A program made the translations under genes and the position numbers. Shown piece by piece: positions 1 through 7,656 of a stretch of 38,103 nucleotides of DNA. The notes under the pieces are model-generated. The model worked only from the letters and a program-made list of their open reading frames with translations, did no database searches and was not told the DNA's origin. Within the stretch, counting starts at the first letter, position 1. Every line of letters starts with the position of its first letter. Location of the stretch: positions 1 to 38,103 of the forward strand of contig ONAE01000059.1 of assembly GCA_900315695.1 (NCBI GenBank), in the 5' to 3' direction. This stretch comes from an uncultured Prevotella sp. (GTDB lineage: Bacteria; Bacteroidota; Bacteroidia; Bacteroidales; Bacteroidaceae).

Positions 1-533
1 TGGTGCTGCCCCCGTTCAAGCCCCGTCGTACGGACGAGGAGGTGATCAAGCAGTGTCCTTGGGCTTCTACTGGTAAGCCGAAGGGTGGTCGTGAGCGTGT
101 GGTGATTACCTCGCTCGAGTTGAAGCCTGAGATTATGGAGCAGCGTAATATCGCTCTCCAGGAGAAATATGCGAAGATTCAGGAGAACGAGGTTCGCTAT
201 GAAGAGCAGCTGATGGACGATGCAGAGTATGCTATCGTAGCCTTCGGTTCTGCAGCCCGTATCGCAGAGAAGAGCGTAGAGATTGCCCGTGAGCAGGGTA
301 TCAAGGTCGGCCTGTTCCGTCCTATCACACTGTTCCCATTCCCCACGAAGCAAATTGAGGCTTTGTCGAAGAAGGTGAAGGGTATCCTCGTGGCTGAGAT
401 CAATGCTGGTCAGATGGTACAGGATGTTCGCCTCGCTGTGAATGGTGCTGTGCCTGTAGAGCAGTTCGGTCGTCTGGGTGGTATCGTGCCCGATCCCGAG
501 GAGATTGTTGAAGCTTTAAAGAAGGTCATGTAA
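1..533 (+). CDS. vorB: 2-oxoacid:ferredoxin oxidoreductase alpha subunit, C-terminal part (VorB/KorA type)
   Basis: The frame is open from the window edge (first whole codon at position 3) to a stop ending at 533, so only the last 177 codons are present; full-length relatives have about 360 residues. The alpha subunit works with the thiamine-diphosphate beta subunit and the gamma subunit to decarboxylate a 2-oxoacid (2-oxoglutarate or branched-chain) to its acyl-CoA with reduction of ferredoxin in the cytoplasm. What is visible is the alpha/beta C-terminal domain: an AIVAFGSAARIAEKSV stretch, then GLFRPITLFPFP and VAEINAGQMVQDVR, which are hallmarks of this family. The beta subunit starts 4 nt after the stop, showing a shared operon. 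Substrate (VOR or KGOR) cannot be fixed from sequence alone. Confidence 0.85.
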   Translation, partial: VLPPFKPRRTDEEVIKQCPWASTGKPKGGRERVVITSLELKPEIMEQRNIALQEKYAKIQENEVRYEEQLMDDAEYAIVAFGSAARIAEKSVEIAREQGIKVGLFRPITLFPFPTKQIEALSKKVKGILVAEINAGQMVQDVRLAVNGAVPVEQFGRLGGIVPDPEEIVEALKKVM

Positions 534-536
534 GTT

Positions 537-1307
537 ATGGATAGAAATCAAATAATTAGTCCAGAGAATATCGTCTGCAAGAAGCCGACGCTGATGAACG
601 ACAATAACATGCACTACTGCCCAGGCTGTAGTCACGGTGTGGTGCATAAGCTCATTGCCGAAGTCATCGAGGAAATGGGTATGGAGGATAAGGCCGTAGG
701 TGTATCGCCTGTAGGTTGTGCCGTCTTCGCGTACAATTATATAGATATAGACTGGCAGGAGGCTGCCCATGGTAGAGCACCCGCACTGGCTACTGGTATC
801 AAGCGCTGCTGGCCTGACCGTCTGGTATTCACCTATCAGGGTGATGGTGACTTGGCTTGTATCGGTACTTGTGAGACCATCCACGCTCTGAACCGTGGTG
901 AGAATATCGTGATCATCTTCGTGAACAATGCTATCTATGGTATGACAGGTGGTCAGATGGCTCCTACGACCCTGATTGGTCAGAAGACCTCTACCTGTCC
1001 TTATGGTCGTGATCCCCAGTTACATGGCTATCCCCTGAAGATGGCTGATATCGCTGCTGGTCTGGAGGGTACTTGCTATGTGACTCGTCAGAGTGTAGAG
1101 TCTGTAGCCTCTATCAACAAGGCGAAGAAGGCGCTGCGTAAGGCTTTCGAGGCTTCGATGGCTGGTAAGGGTAGCTCACTCGTGGAGTTTGTTTCTACCT
1201 GTAACAGCGGTTGGAAACTCACACCTGCTAAGGCTAATGAATGGATGAAGGAGAATATGTTCCCCTTCTATCCCAAAGGTGACTTAAAAGATACGACAAA
1301 TGAATGA
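537..1307 (+). CDS. vorA: 2-oxoacid:ferredoxin oxidoreductase beta subunit, thiamine-diphosphate binding
   Basis: A 256-residue protein, the usual length for the beta subunit. It holds the thiamine-diphosphate site: CPGCSHG near residues 28-34, where the cysteines contribute to an iron-sulfur cluster in related enzymes, and GDGDLACIG near residue 102 followed by FVNNAIYGMTGGQ, the classical GDG...NN cofactor motif. It catalyses decarboxylation of the 2-oxoacid and passes electrons to ferredoxin. ATG 537 lies 4 nt after the alpha stop. A 70-nt gap with a hairpin separates it from the damaged gamma subunit. The sequence appears complete, so catalysis should be possible if the gamma subunit is supplied intact. 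Confidence 0.9.
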   Translation: MDRNQIISPENIVCKKPTLMNDNNMHYCPGCSHGVVHKLIAEVIEEMGMEDKAVGVSPVGCAVFAYNYIDIDWQEAAHGRAPALATGIKRCWPDRLVFTYQGDGDLACIGTCETIHALNRGENIVIIFVNNAIYGMTGGQMAPTTLIGQKTSTCPYGRDPQLHGYPLKMADIAAGLEGTCYVTRQSVESVASINKAKKALRKAFEASMAGKGSSLVEFVSTCNSGWKLTPAKANEWMKENMFPFYPKGDLKDTTNE

Positions 1308-1322
1308 TTGAGCAAACCGAAT

Positions 1323-1342
1323 GCAGAGAGCTCGCTCTATGC
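1323..1342 (+). other. Imperfect hairpin in the beta-gamma gap
   Basis: GCAGAGAGC (1323-1331), loop TC, then GCTCTATGC (1334-1342) pairs with a single mismatch. It sits in the 70-nt gap between the beta and gamma genes. No T tract follows, so it is not an obvious terminator; an RNA-processing or stability element, or part of an intergenic repeat, is possible. The role is inference only. Confidence 0.35.
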
Positions 1343-1377
1343 TGAGGTGCAGCCAATTATGCATAAAATGCAATTTT

Positions 1378-1823
1378 ATGAAAAAGGAGATAATTATTTC
1401 AGGTTTCGGAGGTCAGGGCGTGCTCTCAATGGGTAAGATTCTGGCCTATTCAGGACTGATGGAGGATAAAGAGGTGACTTGGATGCCTGCATACGGACCT
1501 GAGCAGCGTGGTGGTACTTCGAACCGAAGATCAAACCTGGTGGTATCCTGATCTACGATGGTTTTGGTATCATCAACAAACCTACGCGTAAGGACATCAC
1601 CATCTACGAGATCAATGCGATGGACAAGGCTGCCGAGATGAAAAATGGTAAGGTGTTCAACATGATTGTACTGGGTGGTCTGCTGAAGGTGGCTCCTGTG
1701 GTAAGCGACAAGGGTGTGGAGAAGGCACTCTTCAAGACACTGCCTGAGCGTCATCATTCGCTGATTCCTCTGAATATGGAAGCCCTGAAAGAAGGTGCCA
1801 AGATCATTGAGGAAGTGAAGTAA
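1378..1823 (+). pseudogene. vorC: 2-oxoacid:ferredoxin oxidoreductase gamma subunit, internal deletion plus frameshift
   Basis: Translation from ATG 1378 gives the family N-terminus ([20 protein letters not shown], a nucleotide-binding GxGGQG motif) and runs to [10 protein letters not shown] around 1522. The frame then becomes wrong. The remainder of the family is found in another frame from about 1521: [15 protein letters not shown], then to GAKIIEEVK and the stop at 1823. The two parts total about 149 residues against about 180 in intact relatives. The missing block is the roughly 30 residues normally lying between the GGT(S/A)N motif and the KPGG motif. The junction contains TTCGAAC, which would fit a deletion between two copies of that heptamer. 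In a normal enzyme this subunit completes the complex. Either the gene is truly broken or the assembly lost about 100 nt. Confidence 0.8.
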
Positions 1824-1848
1824 TAGAATAAATCCCCCTCTTAAAGAT

Positions 1849-1874
1849 GAAGCCCCGCCGGATGGCGGGGCTTC
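1849..1874. terminator. Strong hairpin terminator between convergent genes
   Basis: A perfect 11-bp stem, GAAGCCCCGCC (1849-1859), with a GGAT loop and GGCGGGGCTTC (1864-1874). It lies 25 nt after the gamma subunit stop and 5 nt from the stop of the minus-strand GH8 gene, so it can serve both converging transcripts. The T-rich flanks are short on either side, which is common for Bacteroidetes terminators. Confidence 0.85.
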
Positions 1875-1879
1875 TCGAT

Positions 1880-3226
1880 TTATTTCGGTAATATCACTCG
1901 ATAATTGCCACTCAGGTGCATGAAGGCAAACAGACGGAGCAGTCCATCGTAGTAGGCATCGAAGTAGCCATCCTCGAAAGGCTCATGCTTCGCATTCCAC
2001 AGTGCATCCACAAATTCCTTGCTCTTATCATGACTACACATCATAGAGGCTGCTGCTGTGGTTGCTACCAGTCCGATACTATGACGCAGCTTGCGGAAGC
2101 CGCCAGCAGGCAGAATCTCATCGTCCTCAGGCAATGATCCATCCACACGATACTGATCCACGAACTTGTCAACACCCTGACTATAGAAGAAGTTCTGGAT
2201 CTTCTCACCGTATTGGCGCTGCCACTCTCCGTCGGCACAACTCCATTCATAATCGAGGGTGATATTCATAGGGACGCGCCAGGAGTCGTAACGGAAGTTA
2301 TTGGAGCCAAAACGACGGGGTGCACCATTCTGATTCTGAGGCATACCAGGGAAACGAGGCATCTGCATCTCACTACCGTCATACTGGCTCATATCTGGAT
2401 TCAGACCGGTTTGCTCGTTGGTGGCTTTATGCAGATATGCACGACTCTTGGCAGCACACTCATTCCAATAGTCACTGCGCCCATCGTCGGCCCATTTAGC
2501 CCATACCTCATAGAAAGCAGGGATGTGATAGCTTGGATCCGTGAAACGCTGTCCGAAACCATCAGGTGTGAAGGTGATGAGCTGTGTCTCCGGATCAATC
2601 AGATACATTTTCTGTGGACCAGTCTGTTGGGGGCCGAAGCCGGGGAACCCACCTTGCATCGGCTCTGGTTCATACTCTTTGGGCTGGATACAGTCGAGGA
2701 TATGCTGGGCCTCTGCCTTGTAGTTGATGCCAGTATCATTTCCCCAGCGGTTAGAGGCAAAGATGAGTGCCGTGATGAAGTAGAGCTCACCATCAGAGGC
2801 AGCACCTTCAGCATTGTGAGTACCGTCGGTCTTGCAGCTCCAGGCGAAATAGCCTTTGCGGTTGCCGTCCTGATGCTGCATGTATTTCTTGCTCCAGCGC
2901 CACAGACGGTCGAAGATATCCTTCTCACCAAACTGCACGGCAATCATCAGTCCGTACGACATACCTTCCGTACGGGCATCGTTGTTCTTGATATCTGAGA
3001 CATAACCCAGCGAATCGCCCACTTCGAAATAGACCTTGTTAGGACCACGGAAGACATCGTTGAACACTTCTTTGAGTTTCGCATCGACATCGGCCTGTTG
3101 GTAACCCATCTCCACAAGGAGATTACGGTATTGACCTGTTTCGAACGCGCCCTTTTTCCAAGGGGTTATTGCCATCGTCTGGATGGCCAGCATCATTAGG
3201 GATGCTAAAATGATTGATTTCTTCAT
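1880..3226 (-). CDS. Glycoside hydrolase family 8, secreted (xylo-oligosaccharide-active type)
   Basis: A 448-residue protein from ATG 3226; an upstream in-frame extension is ignored because the signal peptide (MKKSIILASLMMLAIQTMA) begins here. GH8 is an inverting (alpha/alpha)6-barrel family. Diagnostic segments in order are DARTEGMSYGLMIAVQ (likely general acid Glu87), GYFAWSCK, ASDGELYF (Asp145), TDPSYHIPAFYEVWAKW, GLNPDMSQYDG, RYDSWRVPMNI and YYDGLLRLFAFMHLSG. The pattern resembles reducing-end xylose-releasing exo-oligoxylanases more than chitosanases or cellulases, but specificity is inference. Two Pro/Gly/Gln/Met-rich inserts occur at about 2620-2690 and 2310-2360. It lies 25 nt downstream of the GH2 gene and is probably cotranscribed with it for plant hemicellulose breakdown in the periplasm or at the surface. 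Confidence 0.87.
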   Translation of the reverse strand: MKKSIILASLMMLAIQTMAITPWKKGAFETGQYRNLLVEMGYQQADVDAKLKEVFNDVFRGPNKVYFEVGDSLGYVSDIKNNDARTEGMSYGLMIAVQFGEKDIFDRLWRWSKKYMQHQDGNRKGYFAWSCKTDGTHNAEGAASDGELYFITALIFASNRWGNDTGINYKAEAQHILDCIQPKEYEPEPMQGGFPGFGPQQTGPQKMYLIDPETQLITFTPDGFGQRFTDPSYHIPAFYEVWAKWADDGRSDYWNECAAKSRAYLHKATNEQTGLNPDMSQYDGSEMQMPRFPGMPQNQNGAPRRFGSNNFRYDSWRVPMNITLDYEWSCADGEWQRQYGEKIQNFFYSQGVDKFVDQYRVDGSLPEDDEILPAGGFRKLRHSIGLVATTAAASMMCSHDKSKEFVDALWNAKHEPFEDGYFDAYYDGLLRLFAFMHLSGNYRVILPK

Positions 3227-3251
3227 ATCTGAATAGTTGATTAAAGTATTG

Positions 3252-5714
3252 TCAGATAACCTTGATAGTTGTGGTTGCACTCAAATGGCGCGTCTCATCA
3301 GTTACTTTCAGTGTCAGTGTGCCTGCTGTCTTAGCACTGCGAACCACGACAACCAGCTGTCCATTGAAGAGCTTCATCGTTGGCGCCTTAAACGATTCCA
3401 GACTGGTAGCGTCTCCATTGCAGACGGCCTCGAATGAGCCTGCACCAGTGACCTCGAAGGTCAGTTGATCATCTGCTTGCGGAATCAGGGTGCCTTCTGC
3501 ATCCGTCAATGAGACGGTGATAAAGGCGAGATCGTCGCCATCGGCTTTGAATGATTCGTCGGCTGTCCAAGTGTCGAGTTGTAGTTTGGCGGGCTTACCG
3601 GCTGTCTTTACCGTCTGTTCGCCAGCCTTATTACCCTGGGCATCATATACCACGACCTTGATTTCTCCCGGTTCGTATTTCACGTTGTTCCAGCGCAGAC
3701 GATAACGGTCCAGACGCTCCTTGGGATTTTTGGAGATCTTGCCTTGGCTCTTGCCGTTCACAAAGAGTTCGCCAGTGGGATAGTCGGTATAGCAATAGAC
3801 TGGCGTGACCTCTCCAATACGGTTTCCCTTGTCTTTCTTTGAGGTTCCCCAACTCCAGTGGGGCAGGAGATGGATGGTGTGTGCATCCTTATTCCAATGA
3901 CTCCGATACAGATAGTAACGGTCCTTTGGCAGTCCTGCCAGATCGCAGATGCCGAAATAACTGCTGCGTGAGGGCCAGTATTCATCATAAGGTGAAGGTT
4001 CACCCAGATAGTCGTAGCCTGTCCACACAAACTCGCCAATCACCCAGTCCTTGTCATCCTGCCAAACCCAGTCATCATCAGGCAGATTACTCCATGGCGA
4101 ATATTCCAGATCGTAGCTCGAACATTGGCCATCGGCCTTCTCCAGTGCGTTGGGGTCATAACCAGGTGCCCATGAGGCAAAACGGGAGTTATCATCAGGT
4201 ACTACAGGGAACTTATAGACACCACGTGAACTGACTGTAGAAGCCGTTTCTGAACCCAACAGGAATCCCTGTGGCAATTGCTTGATATTGTTATCATACT
4301 TATGTACGCGATAGTTGAAACCAGGCACATCCATCAGCTTGGCTACACCACTCTCAATAGAAGCCTCGGCATGATCGAGCCCCTGCGTGACATAACGGGT
4401 GGAATCGAGACTATGACAGGCCTGCTGCAACTGTTCTGAGAGATTCTTACCTTCGGCGCTGCCCTGTTCTGGAATCTCGTTGCCGATGCTCCACATGATG
4501 ATACTCGGGTGGTTGCGGTTGGCCAGGATGAGATGCTCGATGTCGAGACGCCACCAGTCATCGAAGAAACGGGCATAACCGTTTTTGCACTTGGGATATC
4601 TCCACATATCGAAACTCTCTGCCATCACCATCATACCAAGTGAGTCGCAGATATCCATCTGCATCTGTGAGGGCATGTTATGTGAGGTACGGATGGCGTC
4701 GCAGCCCATCTCCTTCATCATCTTGATCTGGCGGATGAGGGCAGACTTGTTGACGGCAGCACCCAAAGGACCGAGGTCGTGATGCAGACAAACACCTTTA
4801 ATTTTACGTGTGACACCATTCAGCTGGAATCCACCTTCCTTGGATACTTTGACAGTGCGGATACCGAACTTCTGAGTTAGCTGGTCGAGCAATTCGCCGC
4901 TCTGCGAGTATTTGATGCGAGCGGTATATAAATAAGGTGACTCTGGGCTCCACAACTTTGGCTGATTAATGGTAATAGCCATTTGTGCGATACCCTCGTT
5001 ATTCAGATCGTCGCTACTGCCACTTGCCACCATCTTACCTGTAGCATCGCAGATCTCTACCTCGAATTTCAAGCCGCCATCCAGTGCGCTGCCAATGCCT
5101 ACGTTTACATCCAGGACGGCCTGATTGGCATTCAACTCGCGGGTGCGGATAAACGTCTTCCAAGGGTCAATCCATCCCATACTAGTAAGCACAAGTTTTA
5201 CCGGGCGATAGATACCTGCACCAGGATACCAGCGACTGCTTTCTTCTACATTCTGCAGATCAACTTCCAGTAGGTTGTCGCCTGTTTGTACAAATGGGGT
5301 GATATCAACGCGGAAGGTGTTATAACCGTAAGCCCAGTAGCCAGCCTGCATGCCGTTGATGCTTACGGTAGGTTCGGCCATAGCGCCATCAAATACCAAC
5401 ATGGCGTGCTTGTAGCCTTCGGGAATGATGATGGTGCGCTTATAATGTCCCTGGCCAATCCAAGGCAGAGCCCCCGATCTTCCACTCTTTTCGGTGGCTT
5501 CCGTCTCACCGTTTTGTTCGATAGCCACATTCTGCAGATCCCATTGCTTATCGAAGGGACCGGCAATCGCCCAATCGTGAGGCACACGCACCGTTTGCCA
5601 CGTCTGCTGATCTCGGGAGAAGCGCCAGTCATCAGTGAGAATCGTCTCCTGACGAGGCTGCGCCAGAACTGACAGACTTGCTGTCAGGAACAGTGTTAGT
5701 AGATTTTCTTTCAT
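3252..5714 (-). CDS. Glycoside hydrolase family 2 (beta-galactosidase-like), secreted
   Basis: An 820-residue protein from ATG 5714, chosen over an upstream TTG because a signal peptide (MKENLLTLFLTASLSVLAQ) starts there. Domain order: N-terminal sugar-binding jelly-roll (about 25-180), Ig-like domain (about 185-290), TIM barrel (about 295-600), then C-terminal Ig-like domains of the DUF4982 and GH2 C-terminal type. Barrel motifs include GVCLHHDLGPLG, AIRTSHNMPS, MWSIGNEIPEQ with the acid/base Glu413, and VIGEFVWTGYDYLGEP with the likely nucleophile Glu561. This is a retaining enzyme removing beta-linked sugars, probably galactose, though glucuronic acid or other sugars are not excluded. It is first in a two-gene unit with GH8; no SusC/SusD pair is in the window. 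Confidence 0.88.
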   Translation of the reverse strand: MKENLLTLFLTASLSVLAQPRQETILTDDWRFSRDQQTWQTVRVPHDWAIAGPFDKQWDLQNVAIEQNGETEATEKSGRSGALPWIGQGHYKRTIIIPEGYKHAMLVFDGAMAEPTVSINGMQAGYWAYGYNTFRVDITPFVQTGDNLLEVDLQNVEESSRWYPGAGIYRPVKLVLTSMGWIDPWKTFIRTRELNANQAVLDVNVGIGSALDGGLKFEVEICDATGKMVASGSSDDLNNEGIAQMAITINQPKLWSPESPYLYTARIKYSQSGELLDQLTQKFGIRTVKVSKEGGFQLNGVTRKIKGVCLHHDLGPLGAAVNKSALIRQIKMMKEMGCDAIRTSHNMPSQMQMDICDSLGMMVMAESFDMWRYPKCKNGYARFFDDWWRLDIEHLILANRNHPSIIMWSIGNEIPEQGSAEGKNLSEQLQQACHSLDSTRYVTQGLDHAEASIESGVAKLMDVPGFNYRVHKYDNNIKQLPQGFLLGSETASTVSSRGVYKFPVVPDDNSRFASWAPGYDPNALEKADGQCSSYDLEYSPWSNLPDDDWVWQDDKDWVIGEFVWTGYDYLGEPSPYDEYWPSRSSYFGICDLAGLPKDRYYLYRSHWNKDAHTIHLLPHWSWGTSKKDKGNRIGEVTPVYCYTDYPTGELFVNGKSQGKISKNPKERLDRYRLRWNNVKYEPGEIKVVVYDAQGNKAGEQTVKTAGKPAKLQLDTWTADESFKADGDDLAFITVSLTDAEGTLIPQADDQLTFEVTGAGSFEAVCNGDATSLESFKAPTMKLFNGQLVVVVRSAKTAGTLTLKVTDETRHLSATTTIKVI

Positions 5715-5746
5715 TTCAGATTGCAATTAGTTGTCATTATTTGGTG

Positions 5747-5754
5747 CAAAAATA
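5747..5754 (-). promoter_or_regulatory. Predicted -7 box for the GH2-GH8 unit
   Basis: On the minus strand this reads TATTTTTG, an exact TAnnTTTG box, about 33 nt upstream of the GH2 ATG at 5714. No good -33 TTG is seen at the expected distance, so activity may be weak or activator-dependent. Confidence 0.45.
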
Positions 5755-5773
5755 CGAAAAAATCCCGAAATTG

Positions 5774-5804
5774 TTGGCTAATTGGCAGAATTAATGTATT
5801 TTTG
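5774..5804 (+). promoter_or_regulatory. Predicted promoter of the ilvD-ilvB-ilvN operon
   Basis: TTG at 5774-5776, 20 nt, then TATTTTTG at 5797-5804 matches the Bacteroidetes primary-sigma consensus (TTTG, 19-21 nt, TAnnTTTG). Transcription would start near 5811, giving a leader of about 27 nt before ilvD. There is no room for a leader peptide attenuator. Confidence 0.65.
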
Positions 5805-5837
5805 CACCTAATTTACACGAAATAAATACTTTATGAT

Positions 5838-7655
5838 ATGAAGGAATCCTATAAACATCAGTTAAGAAGTGCCGTTTGTACCGAAGGTAGAAGGATGGCT
5901 GGTGCCCGTGCCCTTTGGGTGGCTACGGGTATGAAACATGAGCAGTTTGGCAAACCCATTATTGCCATTGTTAACTCATTCACGCAGTTTGTGCCAGGTC
6001 ATACCCATCTGCATGAGATCGGACAGATTGTGCGGGAAGAGATCGAGAAGATGGGCTGCTATGCTGCAGAGTTTAACACGATTGCCATCGACGATGGTAT
6101 CGCCATGGGTCATGATGGTATGCTGTATTCGCTGCCCTCACGTGACATCATTGCCGACAGCGTGGAATATATGGTCAATGCCCACAAGGCTGATGCGATG
6201 ATCTGCATCTCCAACTGTGATAAGGTAACCCCGGGTATGCTGATGGCTTCCATGCGACTGAACATCCCTACGGTGTTCTGTAGTGGTGGTCCGATGGAGG
6301 CAGGCCGTTGGCGTGGTGAGAATGCCGACCTGATCACAGCGATGGTGAAAGGTGCCGATCCTTCTGTCACAGACGAGGAGATGAAAGAGATTGAGGAATG
6401 TGCCTGTCCTGGATGCGGCTCTTGCTCTGGTATGTTTACTGCCAACTCCATGAATTCGCTTACAGAGGCTATCGGTCTTTCTCTGCCTGGTAATGGTACG
6501 ATCCTTGCTACCCATACCAACCGTATCGAACTCTTCAAGGCAGCTGCCCGTCAGGTGGTGAAGAATGCCTTTGCCTATTATAAGGATGGTGACGAGAGCG
6601 TTTTGCCTCGTAGCATCGCTACCCGTAAGGCCTTTATGAATGCCATGTCGCTGGATATCGCGATGGGTGGTTCTACCAATACGGTACTCCATCTGCTGGC
6701 TGTGGCTCAGGAGGCAGGCACCGATTTCACGATGAAGGATATCGACGCTCTGAGCCGTAAGGTGCCTTGTCTGTGTAAACTGGCTCCTAACACCCAGAAG
6801 TATTCTGTTCAGGAGTGCGGTCGTGCTGGTGGTATCCTGGGCATCCTGAATGAACTGAACAAGGGTGGCCTGATTGACGGCTCTGCTCCACGTGTGGACG
6901 GTATGACACTGGCTGAGGCCATGAAGAAATACAGTATTGTGGATGGTGCAGTAGATACTGAGGCAAACCGTATCTATCAGTCGGCTCCTGGCAACCGCTT
7001 CTCTACGAAGATGGGATCCCAGTCGGAAGAGTGGGGGAGTCTTGATACCGATCGTGCCAATGGTTGTATCCGTGACCTAGAACATGCCTATACCAAAGAC
7101 GGCGGTTTGGCTGTGCTCTTTGGTAATATCGCCCAGGACGGCTGTGTAGTTAAAACTGCTGGTGTTGATGAGAGTCTCTGGCATTTTGAGGGGCCTGCTG
7201 TGGTGTTCGACTCTCAGGAAGATGCCTGCGAGGGAATCCTTGGTGGTAAGGTGAAGAGTGGCGATTGCGTGGTCATCACCCACGAAGGACCTAAGGGCGG
7301 TCCGGGTATGCAGGAGATGCTTTATCCCACCTCTTATATCAAGTCGATGCATCTTGGCAAGGAGTGCGCTCTGATTACCGATGGCCGTTTCTCAGGTGGT
7401 ACCAGTGGTCTGAGTATCGGCCATATCTCTCCTGAGGCTGCCAATGGTGGTAACATCGGCAAGATCAAGGATGGCGATATCATCGTGATAGATATCCCCT
7501 CACGCAGTATCAGCGTGAAACTCTCCGACGAGGAGCTCGCAGCCCGTCCGCAGCAACCCTTGAAGCGCAATCGTGTGGTGTCTAAGGCACTGCGTGCTTA
7601 TGCTCAGAGTGTATCATCAGCTGATAAGGGTGGAATTAGAATTATAGCAGACTAA
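5838..7655 (+). CDS. ilvD: Dihydroxy-acid dehydratase
   Basis: A 605-residue protein, close to the usual 560-620. It converts 2,3-dihydroxy-3-methylbutanoate and its isoleucine-pathway homologue to the corresponding 2-oxoacids in the cytoplasm. Family motifs: [12 protein letters not shown] near residue 85 (metal-binding acidic residues), [14 protein letters not shown] near 125 (a cluster-ligand Cys, followed by the Lys that is carbamylated in relatives), [17 protein letters not shown] near 195 (further Cys ligand), and [19 protein letters not shown] near the C-terminus. It is the first gene of the ilv unit; ilvB starts 1 nt after its stop. Nothing appears damaged. Confidence 0.96.
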   Translation: MKESYKHQLRSAVCTEGRRMAGARALWVATGMKHEQFGKPIIAIVNSFTQFVPGHTHLHEIGQIVREEIEKMGCYAAEFNTIAIDDGIAMGHDGMLYSLPSRDIIADSVEYMVNAHKADAMICISNCDKVTPGMLMASMRLNIPTVFCSGGPMEAGRWRGENADLITAMVKGADPSVTDEEMKEIEECACPGCGSCSGMFTANSMNSLTEAIGLSLPGNGTILATHTNRIELFKAAARQVVKNAFAYYKDGDESVLPRSIATRKAFMNAMSLDIAMGGSTNTVLHLLAVAQEAGTDFTMKDIDALSRKVPCLCKLAPNTQKYSVQECGRAGGILGILNELNKGGLIDGSAPRVDGMTLAEAMKKYSIVDGAVDTEANRIYQSAPGNRFSTKMGSQSEEWGSLDTDRANGCIRDLEHAYTKDGGLAVLFGNIAQDGCVVKTAGVDESLWHFEGPAVVFDSQEDACEGILGGKVKSGDCVVITHEGPKGGPGMQEMLYPTSYIKSMHLGKECALITDGRFSGGTSGLSIGHISPEAANGGNIGKIKDGDIIVIDIPSRSISVKLSDEELAARPQQPLKRNRVVSKALRAYAQSVSSADKGGIRIIAD

Positions 7656-7656
7656 T

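Larger units (their letters stand above)
5743..5808. promoter_or_regulatory. Divergent promoter region with 13-bp perfect inverted repeat
   Basis: GGTGCAAAAATAC (5743-5755) and GTATTTTTGCACC (5796-5808) form a perfect inverted repeat with 40 nt between the arms. Each arm contains a TAnnTTTG -7 box: one on the minus strand (5747-5754) facing the GH2 gene and one on the plus strand (5797-5804) facing ilvD. The two promoters are therefore near mirror images and point away from each other. Confidence 0.65.

Noticed and set aside
1378-1823. Programmed ribosomal frameshift in the gamma subunit
   Set aside because: No slippery sequence is seen and about 30 conserved residues are missing, which a frameshift would not explain.
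2213-2998. 261-codon plus-strand frame across the GH8 gene
   Set aside because: Antisense shadow of a gene with unmistakable GH8 motifs; no signal, motif or plausible start.
1920-5714. Complete polysaccharide utilisation locus
   Set aside because: Only a GH2-GH8 pair is present; there is no SusC/SusD pair, sensor or transporter within the window.
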